Shown one piece after another: positions 34,405 through 45,357 of a stretch of 64,000 nt of DNA. The translations under genes were made by a program, and so were the position numbers. Under the pieces are notes generated by a model. It was given only the letters and a program-made list of their open reading frames with translations. It was not told the DNA's origin and searched no databases. Origin of the DNA: Coprinopsis marcescibilis (taxonomy: Eukaryota; Basidiomycota; Agaricomycetes; Agaricales; Psathyrellaceae); contig ML210180.1 in NCBI GenBank assembly GCA_004369085.1, positions 1 to 64,000 on the forward strand, given 5' to 3'. Position 1 is the stretch's first letter. Each line of letters starts with the position of its first letter.

Positions 34405-37303
34405 CTATTGAGTCTTCTTTGACTCTATCTGCTGCGCAGTGTCTGCGTCTTCTGCCATGACTTGGCCGTATTCATTGACTCGTTTAGGGTCAATTCGGTA
34501 AATCCAGCGCTGCGAAAGACACGGCCATTAATTCCGACGATATGGGAAACACGTATTCACAGCGCCACGCACCTGGTACAAAAATACGAGGAAAACCACA
34601 TCGTCCCTAAGCACGGTGATCAGTATTTTCCAAGAACCTTAAAGCTACCGGAGAGTGAATTTTACCGGAAACACGCCAAACGGTGAAGGAACGGCATTTT
34701 GATGCAGAATCTGGAGCGCAGGTGTGAGATCCCACACCTTTATCTCAAGGCCAAAAAGAAGAGCTTACGCAAAGAGGTCATCAACGACAGTTGACAGAGA
34801 CTTGTATATCATAGCCTTCATCGGCATGTGTGCCACGCTCTATTTGCAGAACGTTGCATCATCAGTTGCGAGACCGGAGGTATGAAATGACGCACCTTGA
34901 GCTTGTAATTGATGATCAACTGTGGAACAAGTTGTGCCTAAATAACAGAATAAGCCAAGTAAGCTTTTGACCCACTCCGAGGGCCAAGTGTTACGCACAA
35001 AGCCGAACATGTAGACATAGGAAGTCAATGTCGATATGACGAAACTGTACCATCCCTTGTGCTTCTCGTAGATAAGAGAGTAAACGGTGTAGGCAATGAG
35101 AGTCGGGAAAGCGACATAGGAAACATAGCGGAATGCAAGTTTATCGTATCTATCGGGGATTAATGCGGATGCCAAGATAATGACAAGCGATAAACATACT
35201 CTTGCGTCTTCTTTTCGTCTTCACTCAGAACATGTTTATCTAGATAAAACGCCGGTCCATGTCAGCATGGCTACGGACTAGATGTGCCGTCCGTACCCTT
35301 GATATCCAACTTGTATGGCAGCAATGAACCTGGAGGAGCGGGGATCAAAGATATATCTACCGCTTTGGTGATCTGATATTTCGGAGTGCAAAAGAACAAT
35401 GCGGGTGAGCAAACAGAGTAAGGGTTCGAGAAAAAAATGATCACCTTCCACGCTTCAATTAGCACGCCGATTCCAGAACCCATGAGGATCATCCAACTCG
35501 TGTTCTCGTTGTTATCGATGAGATACAGCAGGACCACGATCTGGACAAAAACGTTTGTGATAATCTAGAAGCGGGAAAAATGAATTAGCATCACATATCC
35601 CGAGTCAACGTGGGGGTGATAAGTGAAAAGACGTACAGTTCTTCATATGTTCACAAGACCAAAATCAGCGGGTGTTCATAGGCGCGCCTGAGCTACTCAC
35701 CTGACAGAAACTCCGACCATCTCTTTCTTATGACGCCAATGAGTCACATCCGATTTGAATGCAAGCATCTCGAATCTATGAGATAAGAAGCGCCTCAAAA
35801 AGATGTTCAAAACTTCATCAAGTGAGGCACTTACACAACATGAAGGATGCTAACGAGGCCCGTCAGTCCCAAGAACCAAGGATTGGTTTCAAGCAACATT
35901 CGCTTAATCTCATCGATTTCGGATCCACCTGTGCCTTGCTGTTTAGATGCTTCGTTGAAACCGTGGGTCATAGATGCGAACATCTGGAACTTGAGGAACG
36001 ACATTGGCTCGAATGTAAATTGAATTGGGAGTGAAGTTGTGGTGCTGTTCAGCTCTTGATAGTGTGACTTCATGTGCCAGAACTCGTTTGGGAAGATAAT
36101 GGGGTAGTAATATCCCTTCGTTCCTGTGTCGTCCCTTGCATCTCGAACCAAATGCACGTCTAACGGGAAGTGAGATAGAGCTGTGACGAATAGTGATTAT
36201 AGAACGCACGCGGAAAAAGAGGCGGGGGCAATGAAGCATAGTTGACGACAGAGCTATCAGAAATGAGAGCTAGCGTTACGTTCTGAGACAAAGGTTAGCA
36301 CGTTGAGGGCTGTGTACGAATTAAGTGGACACTCACTGGGTGCCAATGGGGAACTATGACATCAGGCTGATATGCAATGGTCAAGACAAATTTAACAACA
36401 GGTAAACGGGCGAACTCACTTCCTCTTTCGACAGGAGAGTCTCTTGGTCGTCTTTATCGTCTCCGGATAGCAAGCTCTTCTGCACACGGACCTTGGGCTT
36501 GAGGAGGTACGGCGTAAGTACTAGAAAACACGTTAACGAAATATCAATATCAGAACATGGAACACACATTTGCGAATGTGATGGACGTTCTGGGGCTTGA
36601 AGCTCTGTTTAAAGGGGTTTGGGCTAGACCCTTCCTTTGTGAGGAAAATATCCGCCCACAGGGTGCCGTTATTCAAAACACTCTGAAGATAACGTTAGCT
36701 ACTGGCGGCAGAGTTTGTCAAACCCAGGAAGCAACGCACTTCGGGGAACTTGACGTTGTACTCCGCGGTTCTAGACTCGCTCCAGTTTCCGAACACAATA
36801 TTCGACCAGGTAAAAGAGGGCAGATCCTGTTTGGGTCCACCACGATTGAAAACGTCTCCGTTTTGCGACGTGGACAAGAATACGTGAAGGTCAACGGCTT
36901 GACCCAATGGCCAGGCCAAACGGGCCTCTTTCGGAGGTAGTTGCCACGGATTAATCGTGGGGGGAATGTCCGCCTTTGGCACGCTTGAAGGCGACGCTTT
37001 GTCTACAGCGGCTGGAGTTGCAGCGGGAGACTTGGGGAAAAGATACTGTGAAGCTGGAGGTAATATGTGCGCTTGAGTTTCCGGCGTGACCTGGCAACGA
37101 CATTTTGCTACATACCAAGCTGGGTTGCAGTCCATACCATCAAGCATTGCTATTCGACGAACACGGGTCCATTGAGCTACTCACCACAACGGCATACCAA
37201 CGCCTTTGCTCACCTGGACAAGTTTGATAACCCGCTGTGTAGTTGTCGGCTCCTGGTCGGCTGGATTGGCCGCTGGAGGCGCAGCCTCGTTTTGCTGCGG
37301 CAT
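34405..37303 (-). CDS. CLPTM1-family multipass membrane protein
   Basis: Begins MPQQNEAAPPAANPADQ at 37303 and ends ...AQQIESKKTQ at 34405, with about a dozen short introns. The lumenal domain includes ARLAWPLGQAVDLHVFLS and NIVFGNWSESRTAEYNVKF, then lipid-facing segments. The C-terminal block is diagnostic: RYVSYVAFPTLIAYTVYSL, KGWYSFVISTLTSYVYMFGF, LVPQLIINYKLK, AHMPMKAMIYKSLSTVVDDL, FCIKMPFLHRLACFRDD and RWIYRIDPKRVNEYG. CLPTM1 and its relative CLPTM1L are endoplasmic-reticulum/Golgi membrane proteins. CLPTM1 retains receptor subunits in animals and CLPTM1L scrambles glucosaminyl-PI for GPI synthesis. Which activity the fungal protein has is open. The downstream GPI inositol-deacylase gene is probably a chance neighbour. 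Confidence 0.92.
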
Positions 37304-37734
37304 ATTGAACTACCTTTAGGTTTGACTAGAGGTCAAACAAGGTGAGAAACTAGGAATATAAAGCACGAACTGTGAGCAAGTTGTCTGCGAGAAAGCAGAA
37401 CGATGGCGCAAGTTGGTGGCTTGACGTACTCCTCTGATTCCGGCACAAATATGATCGGCATCACAACCGTCGGCCTCGGAACACATGTGGGCTAACAAAA
37501 CTCCAAACATCGAACTCGACTTCGACGTTTGAACGAAGATTGCCCCATGCACAGGGTTATTAACGTGAGTGGTATACAGCAAGTGACAGAAAGCTATGTA
37601 CAGTGATTAAAAAGAAAATTAAGCGTTGAATTATAATTATTATGTGCAGGTTAAAGAGTCCGTAGCGGAATCGTGTTCACTGAGCTGCACCGCGACTGGC
37701 AGGTACTTACGACGTAAAAAAAAATAGTCCAAGA

Positions 37735-38453
37735 CTAAACAGAGACCCCGTAAGAGCCGCTAAATTTGAAGGTGCCATCTCCGGGCCAGCGAATGGTGAT
37801 AGTTCCTCGCAGGTAAAGGTTGCTGTACCTGGGTAGGAAAAGAAGCGCGTCGTTAGTTAAATGTGACGCATCAGGCGAACCAAGACGTACCGGGCAGATG
37901 CATCAACATAGCCAACAGACTCATAAAACTCTTGAGTGGTGTACTTTTTCATCTTGAAGGTGGGCGGACTATCGAGGCCGACAAGAAGCCCAAAGACCTT
38001 AGCGTCATTGCAAACTCCGTCGTATGCCCACTTGGACCCCAGGGCTGATTTGCAAGTCGGTTTCCACTGGTTAAGCCAAAAAAAATCAGTCCAAAGCAAA
38101 CGGTTTGACTTTTTGAATTATGGACATACGGTCATCTGTTTCTTAATCCCACTTAGAATAGCAGCCGAAAGCTTTGTGACCTCGCCATTGAGGTCATTTT
38201 CTGACTTCGGCTTGGGTGTCAAAGACGCGAGGTCTTCCTCCAATGAGCGCGCATATCGTGCCAACTCCAGCAATTCCAAGCGCATAGAGGCTTCTTCTTG
38301 AGGGATAGAGAAGTTGGACGCGTCTTCAAGGATTGCTTTTACCCTTACTGCCCCCTCCTCTGACAGCTTTTGTTTCTTGTTGGCAACTTCGGCCTCTGCC
38401 TTTGTAGGCTTGCGTTTCTTTGTACCACTGGTAGCGGCGGCGGCGGGGGCCAT
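37735..38453 (-). CDS. Uncharacterised 197-residue protein
   Basis: Exons 38453-38130, 38066-37891 and 37828-37735 join to 594 nt. The N-terminus is basic and may be a nuclear signal (TKKRKPTKAEAEVANKKQK). Next comes a helical, possibly coiled-coil segment (RLELLELARYARSLEEDLA, KSENDLNGEVTKLSAAILS). The C-terminal half is beta-rich: WKPTCKSALGSKWAYDG, KVFGLLVGLDSPPTF, YLRGTITIRWPGDGTFKFSG. I do not recognise the family. Clean splice joins and no stop over three exons make it a real gene. Confidence 0.72.
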
Positions 38454-40378
38454 GCTAGATATTGGATGCGATATTTGTAGGTGGCGGGGTGAGTTGGAGA
38501 CGTGTTCAGGGTCGGCCAGGGCCCAACTTTTATAAAGGCTTGAACATCCGTGACCGTGACTGTGACTTTGTATAGCTTTATGTCAACGGACGGAGCCTCG
38601 ATGATACAAACGGATATATGATTGATATATGACGGAAGCTAAGGCCCAAGCAGGCGAGCAAAGGAAAAGGCTTGCGTATATTAAGAATAAGTCGATGATA
38701 TACGCGACATAAAGGTAGTCTTCGATGACAGTATACACATATGGTTACAAGCTCTATCTAACAGGCGCTGGCACGAATTTAACTGGGCTATCCCGAAGCG
38801 ACCGCGTCAGGTTACTACTAGGTTTTCGAGAATTTGAGGAAACATGGTCGTGTGAGTTGATATTTGGTACCCAAGGAAGATTAACGTGGCCTTCTGCAAC
38901 ATGCAACTGTACAGGAACGCGTCGAATATACTCGTTGAACACATTCCGTCGATTTTCAAAAATCTATCGAAAATGCGCCCGTTAAACGCGTATGTTGAAA
39001 GAGACGCGACGACATATCATGTCACGCGTCAATTACTTCGCTAGGGGCGATGTCAGAATCGGTGTTGTTGCCCCGCTTGTGCTTCGCCTTCTTCGCAGAC
39101 GAAGGGGCTCAAGTCTAAGATGAACTCCAAAACAATGCAATTGCAATTGACACTCCCCAAATTGGCCACACAAGCGGTGCCAAGAAGTCGAGACGAAGGC
39201 TGATATCTTTAAAAGAAGCCAAAGTAGGTCCCCGAAGCATCCTCCCGTCGGGGCCTTGACAGGCACTTGTTCAAGATCCGGGCGCGAAGCAAGGAGCTCA
39301 AACAATCAAGGAACCGTCCTTCGCAAAAGGGTAAAAGTCGGATAAAGAAAGACTCCACTGCGTGGAATGGAAAGCAAGGTATCGGCGTCTGTCGAAGCAC
39401 TGGATCCAGCTACTGCAGTGAACGAAGCCAGGTCGTAGGGTTGATGCAGCAAGACGCAGCACAGCTGCTTGTTTCAGCATAGGGCGCTAAGATAGCACAT
39501 CCCGGGCCATCTTGTAAATCTTCCCGAGTCTATGGTTCGTCACCTAAAGGGAAATCGCAACACGTATATCTGGCAGTAAGAGCAAGCTCCAGAGCAGAAG
39601 AAGGCCCTCTAGCTTTGGAGCAAAGTAATCTCGCGGACGTCGAAAGGCTTTAACCAGAAAGCTATGACTAGGAGAGCCCACAGGACAAAAGAAGGCGCCG
39701 AGTTACATTGGTACTCTTTATCAGAGTCTAGGAACCTCCAGTGATGTATTAAGCCTGAGGACAATGCCCCTTGCCCAGCGTCCACTGCCTCCTTGATGGA
39801 TGAAAGAAACGATGAGCCTGTTATAGTCGAGATTCGAGAAGGCTGTCTATGCAGAGCATGCCTGATTTGAATCATCGAGTGGCGATGCCATTGTTGAGTT
39901 CCAGTCCAGCGTTATAATTTGAAACCCGAGTCGCAGTTGAGAAAGTGGTGGTTGAGATCGTTGTTGTTGGATACCAGAGATCGTCGACAACGAACAACGG
40001 TTCTGTCTTTGCTGGTCTTCGCGACGGTGAGCAGTTTCCTCTTTTGCGTGGAATGTTCGATGGAGCCATTAATCGGCCACGTGAGAATACCGAACAACCC
40101 TAAGCCCTGGTCACGTGTATGACCCCAAACCCTCTGCCCAAGTTGCCTTTAATTTAGGTTGGCTTTTCCTTGCCTTTTCTGCCCATCAACCACCTCCACA
40201 GCTCAACCACTTATCGTCCCGCCATCGTATGTCCTCCAGCCCTCGTCGTCCTGCGCGATGTAACTGACTGTATGCGCCATTTAGCTTAACCCCAACCCCT
40301 TTATCCACCTCCACTACCACAGTAAGTCAATACGCGTCTCTTTTACGCGTCGTGTGAGTACTAACCGTGTTGTTCCAG
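38454..40378. other. Long intergenic stretch before the 14-3-3 gene
   Basis: About 1.9 kb between divergent genes. Frames of 60-90 codons on both strands (for example 38725-38985 plus) have no recognisable content. The last 300 bp, including C/T-rich sequence 40180-40320 and a likely 5' UTR intron just before the ATG (…GTGTTGTTCCAG), belong to the 14-3-3 promoter and leader. Confidence 0.45.
40078..40117. promoter_or_regulatory. Pair of CACGTG E-boxes upstream of 14-3-3
   Basis: CACGTG occurs at 40078-40083 and 40112-40117, 34 bp apart and 260-300 bp before the ATG. CACGTG is bound by fungal bHLH factors. Two copies this close are more than expected by chance, but use is unproven. Confidence 0.35.
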
Positions 40379-41310
40379 ATGACTCAAACCCGTGAAGACT
40401 CCGTCTACCTCGCCAAGCTCGCTGAGCAGGCAGAGCGCTATGAAGGTGCGTGTTTTTGTTTCTATAGCCTGTGGCCACGTTATCTGATGATATCACTGCA
40501 GAGATGGTCGAGAACATGAAGCGCGTTGCTTCATCAGACCAGGAACTCACTGTCGAGGAGCGTAATCTCCTCTCCGTCGCCTACAAGAACGTCATCGGTG
40601 CCCGCCGCGCGTCTTGGCGTATCGTTTCATCTATCGAGCAGAAGGAGGAGTCGAAAGGAAATGAGGCTCAGGTGCAGATGATCAAGGGTTACAGAGAAAA
40701 GATCGAGAGCGAGCTCGCAAAGATCTGTGAGGACATCCTCGACGTCCTCGACAAGCACCTCATCCCATCGGCCGCATCTGGCGAATCGAAGGTCTTCTAC
40801 CACAAGATGTACGTGTGCCAAAGTCATTTCTCACGATTAAAACTGACACGATATTAGGATGGGCGATTACCACCGGTACCTCGCCGAGTTTGCGACTGGC
40901 GATAAGCGCAAGGATAGCGCCGATAAGTCGCTGGAGGCTTACAAGGCTGCTTCTGACGTCGCTGTGACCGAATTGCCACCCACCCACCCTATCCGCCTCG
41001 GTCTTGCCCTCAACTTCTCCGTCTTCTACTACGAAATCCTCAACAGCCCCGACCGCGCATGCCACCTCGCCAAGCAGGCATTCGACGATGCCATTGCTGA
41101 GCTTGACACTCTCTCAGAAGAGAGTTACAAGGACTCGACATTGATCATGCAACTCCTCCGTGACAACTTGACACTATGGACCTCTGATATGCAAGACTCT
41201 GGTAAGCTAGCACGCCTTTGTGATTGAAGGATTCGTTTCTGACTGTGACGTTTAAAGCAGACAAGCCCGCTGACAAGGATGAGGCAGGCGATGCTCCCGC
41301 AGACGAGTAG
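40379..41310 (+). CDS. 14-3-3 protein (255 aa)
   Basis: Exons 40379-40445, 40502-40808, 40858-41201 and 41261-41310 join to 768 nt. Family signatures are all present: [94 protein letters not shown] and [13 protein letters not shown]. The phosphopeptide-binding Lys, Arg and Tyr are kept. The C-terminal tail is a separate short exon, acidic ([16 protein letters not shown]). The dimer binds phosphoserine/threonine partners in signalling, cell cycle and metabolism, mainly in the cytosol. Codon choice is strongly C-ending, consistent with high expression. Confidence 0.98.
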
Positions 41311-41877
41311 ATGCTTGCATTTCTTGACGCTTTCTATCTTACACTCGACATCGTTTTGGGCTCCACGTCGATTTTACCTCATAGCACCTCTCAGCAGCAT
41401 ATTCATTTTTCATTACATCGTCTTTATAGTAAAGCCAATTACAAGCTGAATTACAACGATCGAACGATACTTGTGAAGGAGCAGTGAGTACTGCACGTAA
41501 GGAGTGCGACGCGACAAGCAACAGTTGGGTTTCCGGAGCTGTTGATACCGAGGGTACTGTCGGGATAAGTGGCTTGGCTACGGATCCCGGTCCTGGATTG
41601 CAGCTCCTGTTTTGTTCTGCCTCGTGGAAAAAAGTCTTGTGGGTATTCCCCCGGTCTTGGAAATTCAGATGGTTTCAATATACAGCAGTGAATCTTGTTA
41701 CCAGCCGACTATTGACCTCGCACAGCAGTTAACAGCTCTGCAAGAACGACAAGCTTGTTATGCATGTGCGGCGAGGCCGCGGTTGAGGGCCAGGTCACAT
41801 GACCTAGGGGAGGGCATGGGAGAGCAGTCAACGGCTAAAACCGAACCAGGAAATTGTGCCCGTCGTCGCGGTCGACG
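41311..41877. other. Intergenic
   Basis: About 570 bp between the 14-3-3 stop and the PGAP1 start, both plus strand. It holds the 3' UTR of the former and the promoter of the latter. No gene or repeat seen. Confidence 0.4.
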
Positions 41878-44800
41878 ATGACTGACCTGGAAAAACTACA
41901 AAGACAGTCAAGAGCGCCGAGTCTTTGTGGTGGGCGGACCCAGATGTCGCGCTTCTTCAAGTACTTTCTGGCCCTAGGTTCTCTTGCAGCAATAGTAGGC
42001 CTTTACTGCGCAACCATAGACATTGGAGAGACCATATCGCCCCAAGGATGTCGAATGTCATGGATGTCGCCCTCCTACGTGCTCCAGTCAGACTTTGACT
42101 CGACCTGGTCACCCCTGGCCAAACGCTATTCGCTGTGGTTGTACAGGGAAGTCGGCTGGAATGCTGCTCAGGTTCGCAATATTTCTCCAGCTACGTATCA
42201 GTCCACTTACACTCACACCTGGTCCAGATTGGCGACAGCTTGCCTGTTCTTTTCCTGCCAGGAAATGCAGGTTCTTCGCACCAAGTCAGGTCAATAGCAT
42301 CGTCTGCAATCCGACAGTACCTCTCAAATCCCAACCATGTTTCATCGGAATTTGCTTCAACGTCTGATTTCCATCGACCGCTTGACGTCTACACAGGTAA
42401 GTGTCCCTATCTCATGCACACAACTCAATTCCTGACACAAATCTCAAGTCGACTTCAATGAAGACCTCTCCGCTTTCCACGGCACGACTCTGCAATCTCA
42501 AATCGAATATACCACTCAAGCAATATCTTATATCCTATCGCTATACCCTGACAACACTCGGATAATTCTCATGGGTCATTCCATGGGCGGTATCGTCGCG
42601 ACTTCACAGTTACCCTCCCAGAACATTTCTGCAATCATCACCATGGCCACCCCCTACAACCTTCCCCCCGCACGATTCGACGCCAACATCGACGCGATTT
42701 TCGCCAAACTCCAGGATACTCTCGCTGCCGACCCGACGCCCGTGGTATCGCTCTGCGGTGGCGCTGCGGACAAGATGATCCCTTCAGAGGCTTGCATTCT
42801 ACCAGAGACTCCTGTCGGTTTCCGTAGGACGGTGTTCACCTCGGCGCTAGAAGGTTCTTGGACCGGGGTTGGTCATGAGGCAATGGTGTGGTGTCACCAA
42901 GTTCGATGGCGTGTTGCGCGAGCTCTGTTAGAGCTAGCTCCTCAACGTGCAAGGCTCGAGGTCGAGAAAACTCTGGATAGATGGATTCGCGATGGACACA
43001 CTTTACCGCCTGACGCCTCCGATCCTCAGCCGCTCACCCAACACGACCTGGACAGCCTCAAGGATCTCCGATTGGGAAGCAAGCTGGTGCTGAAAAATCC
43101 CGTGCAGGCTTCTGCTGGAAGCTATCGACTGCTTATCCCTCGCAAGGTCTCTCTAAACTCGAAGACGTCCCTCACTATTATGCTTTCTCGTGGGAGTATT
43201 AATGCGATTGGCCCTCAGCATCCCATCCCGCTTCGTGCTTCAGTCTTCGCTTGCGACAAGGACCAGACCAACTGCGCACGTTTGCAACCCAGCGCACTCA
43301 AGCTGATTCCAAGTCCTATTCCGGGGAAATCATTCCCGTTGCCACGAGAGGGCTCTGACGAATCCGAGGGAGTTGTACTTTTCGAAGCTGACTTGACCTC
43401 ATTATCTGACACTGGCGGGTCAGTCATCATCAAGGTTGATAATGCAACGGGGGAAGGCTGGGTGCTGGCAAGCGTTGAGAATAATCATCCTACTCCGGAT
43501 GAATCGGCCGGAATGATGTGTACGTCTTATGCGCGCTCTCCTTCAGTGTCAGTTCCTAAATGACGTTTACAGCGTTGCTGCTTCGTGGAGTTACGGTGCC
43601 AGTGCAGACTATGTCATCCTTGAAGAACGTCTACAACTTGCCCCACATTTTGGCTAGTTCGCTCCTCGTCTATCGCGCAACAGCAGTGGGCAAATCGGAA
43701 CCGCGCTGTTTGAGTAAGTGACCATATCGGATCACCCATCCATCATTTTGGCTTATTTCCGCCGGCGCTAGACGTGCTTTTCCCGCCTCTCCTTGTGCAC
43801 CATTCAAACCCAACGGAAACGCATTACTTCACGCTGAGGAATCAAGACGAGCCTCGGGCGCTGTTGCATACGCACAAACCTGGTCCCTTCATTCACGACT
43901 CGACATTCGTACCCCGAGGCCTTGCTTTTACGATATACTCATCGGGGTTGTCGGAGTGTGAGCAACCGCTTGAGGGCATTAGGCTGACGCTTGACTGGGT
44001 TGCGACTTTGGCCCGTTGGTCAACCAGATATTGGACGTCGGTCTTGGCATGGGCTGTTGGTGTGGTGGCGTTGAACATGTTCTATTCTCTCGACTCGCAT
44101 GGTACGACCAGATTTTCATTCCTTTGGTAGCTCAGCAATTGAGAGTCGATAACAGGTCACATTGAGCCGGTATCTACTGCTCTGGAACGGTTCACAACGG
44201 GACTTTTACCTCGTCTGGTATTGTCGTCGTTCTTCTTTTCCTTTGTCCCTCTACCGGCGTCCCTTTTTCTCGGAAATGACGGGCACGGCTGGTTCTCGGT
44301 GGTTGCGCCACTGATCATGGTCATTTCGACTGGGTTGGTCATTTTGATGTGGTGGATATTATCGGTCGTTGTGTATCTTCTGCCAAAGGTCTTTTGCATT
44401 GGGTGAGTTGCAGCCCTCCGTGCATGTATTCAACCCTCACGATGTTTACAGGAAACAACGCAAGATCGATACCACCATGGTTTCGAACAACACTTTGGCA
44501 TCTATGGGCGTGCTTTTATTGGCTATCCTGCTGTTTATCCCTTGGCAGGTGGCCTTTTTGGGATGCTGGGTATATCATTTCCACACATGTGCGGTGCATG
44601 GACAGCCAATGGAATCAGAAAACCCTCCAAGACGGTCCAACGACAACTATTCCATGAACGGCGACGCTCGAGAGAAGCCTGACAAGACGGAAATCTCCAA
44701 GATCGAACGGCAGAATAATCAGAATCTTAATATGCATATACTTCTCCTGATGACCTGGCTCCTCCCGCTCGTAGCACCGACACTGGCGGTCTGGGTACGG

Positions 44801-45173
44801 ACGCTGATAACTGCAGGCTTCACCACCGCCTTTGACGGCGATCACAACTTTTTGAACGTGGCGCCGTTCTTGATTCTCGTCGATTTTGCATCGTGGACGC
44901 AAACGAGACTATTCGATGCTTCTCCGTAAGTAACTCTTTATGGCTTGTGATAAACAACTGTCCAAGATCGTTACTGACGGTTTTGCGTTCCGACCACTTT
45001 ACAGATTCGAAGAATGGATACCTGCACGGTGGCTATTCGCAGCGGTTGGCGGGATCGCTTTCATATTTGGGTCGAGGACGCCATACGCGATGTTCCGTGC
45101 GACTACTGTAGTGCTGGGCATCTTTGTTTGTACGAAAATAGGGCGGCGCTACTGGAAAGGTACTGGACGGTAG
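41878..45173 (+). CDS. BST1: GPI inositol-deacylase PGAP1/BST1
   Basis: Start ATG 41878 (MTDLEKLQRQSRAPSL). A first membrane helix (YFLALGSLAAIVGLY) leads into the lumenal lipase domain: MSPSYVLQSDF, LPVLFLPGNAGSSHQVRS, YTVDFNEDLSAFHG, then the nucleophile motif LMGHSMGGIVA with the catalytic Ser, and further WTGVGHEAMVWCHQVRW with the likely His. The C-terminal third (from about 44000) encodes several membrane helices (ALNMFYSL, FFFSFVPLPASLFLG, LLLMTWLLPLVAPTLAVW), ending ...IGRRYWKGTGR. Introns are short, for example before IGDSLPVLF and around 43560-43770. The enzyme removes the inositol acyl chain from GPI anchors in the ER, needed for export of GPI proteins. Its stop lies only 70 bp before a transposon-like terminal repeat. 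Confidence 0.95.
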
Positions 45174-45242
45174 CAACGAATTTAATATACGCATAGAGAA
45201 ACGTACGATACGACGTAATAGATACTACTCATTTTTACTAAC

Positions 45243-45315
45243 TACAGTCGACACCGTCTTATCCCATAACGGTTGGGGGAAGCCCAAGGTTATGGGATTT
45301 CACGGGGTATGGGTT
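45243..45315 (+). repeat. Terminal repeat of a probable Tc1/mariner (pogo-like) DNA transposon, right copy
   Basis: Exact inverted copy of bases 1-73. It begins TA then CAGTCGACACCG 69 bp after the PGAP1 stop codon and would continue into the sequence gap. The internal hairpin lies at 45263-45296. Both copies point outward from contig 1, so they are ends of two elements, or of one element family, in which the assembly broke. Confidence 0.75.
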
Positions 45316-45337
45316 CAGGAGGGGACTTCCGTAAATA

Positions 45338-45357
45338 NNNNNNNNNNNNNNNNNNNN
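45338..45357. other. Assembly gap (20 N)
   Basis: Twenty N. The round length and the adjacent repeat suggest a nominal gap of unknown true size, probably the body of a repeat element. Confidence 0.97.

Noticed and set aside
38725..39480. Short frames upstream of 14-3-3
   Set aside because: Composition is not protein-like and no splice sites link them.
1..45315. One giant mobile element bounded by the inverted 73-bp repeats
   Set aside because: The interval is full of ordinary conserved genes (14-3-3, TOM20, PP4R3, CLPTM1, TRM10), and both repeats point outward into missing sequence. Two separate insertions explain it better.
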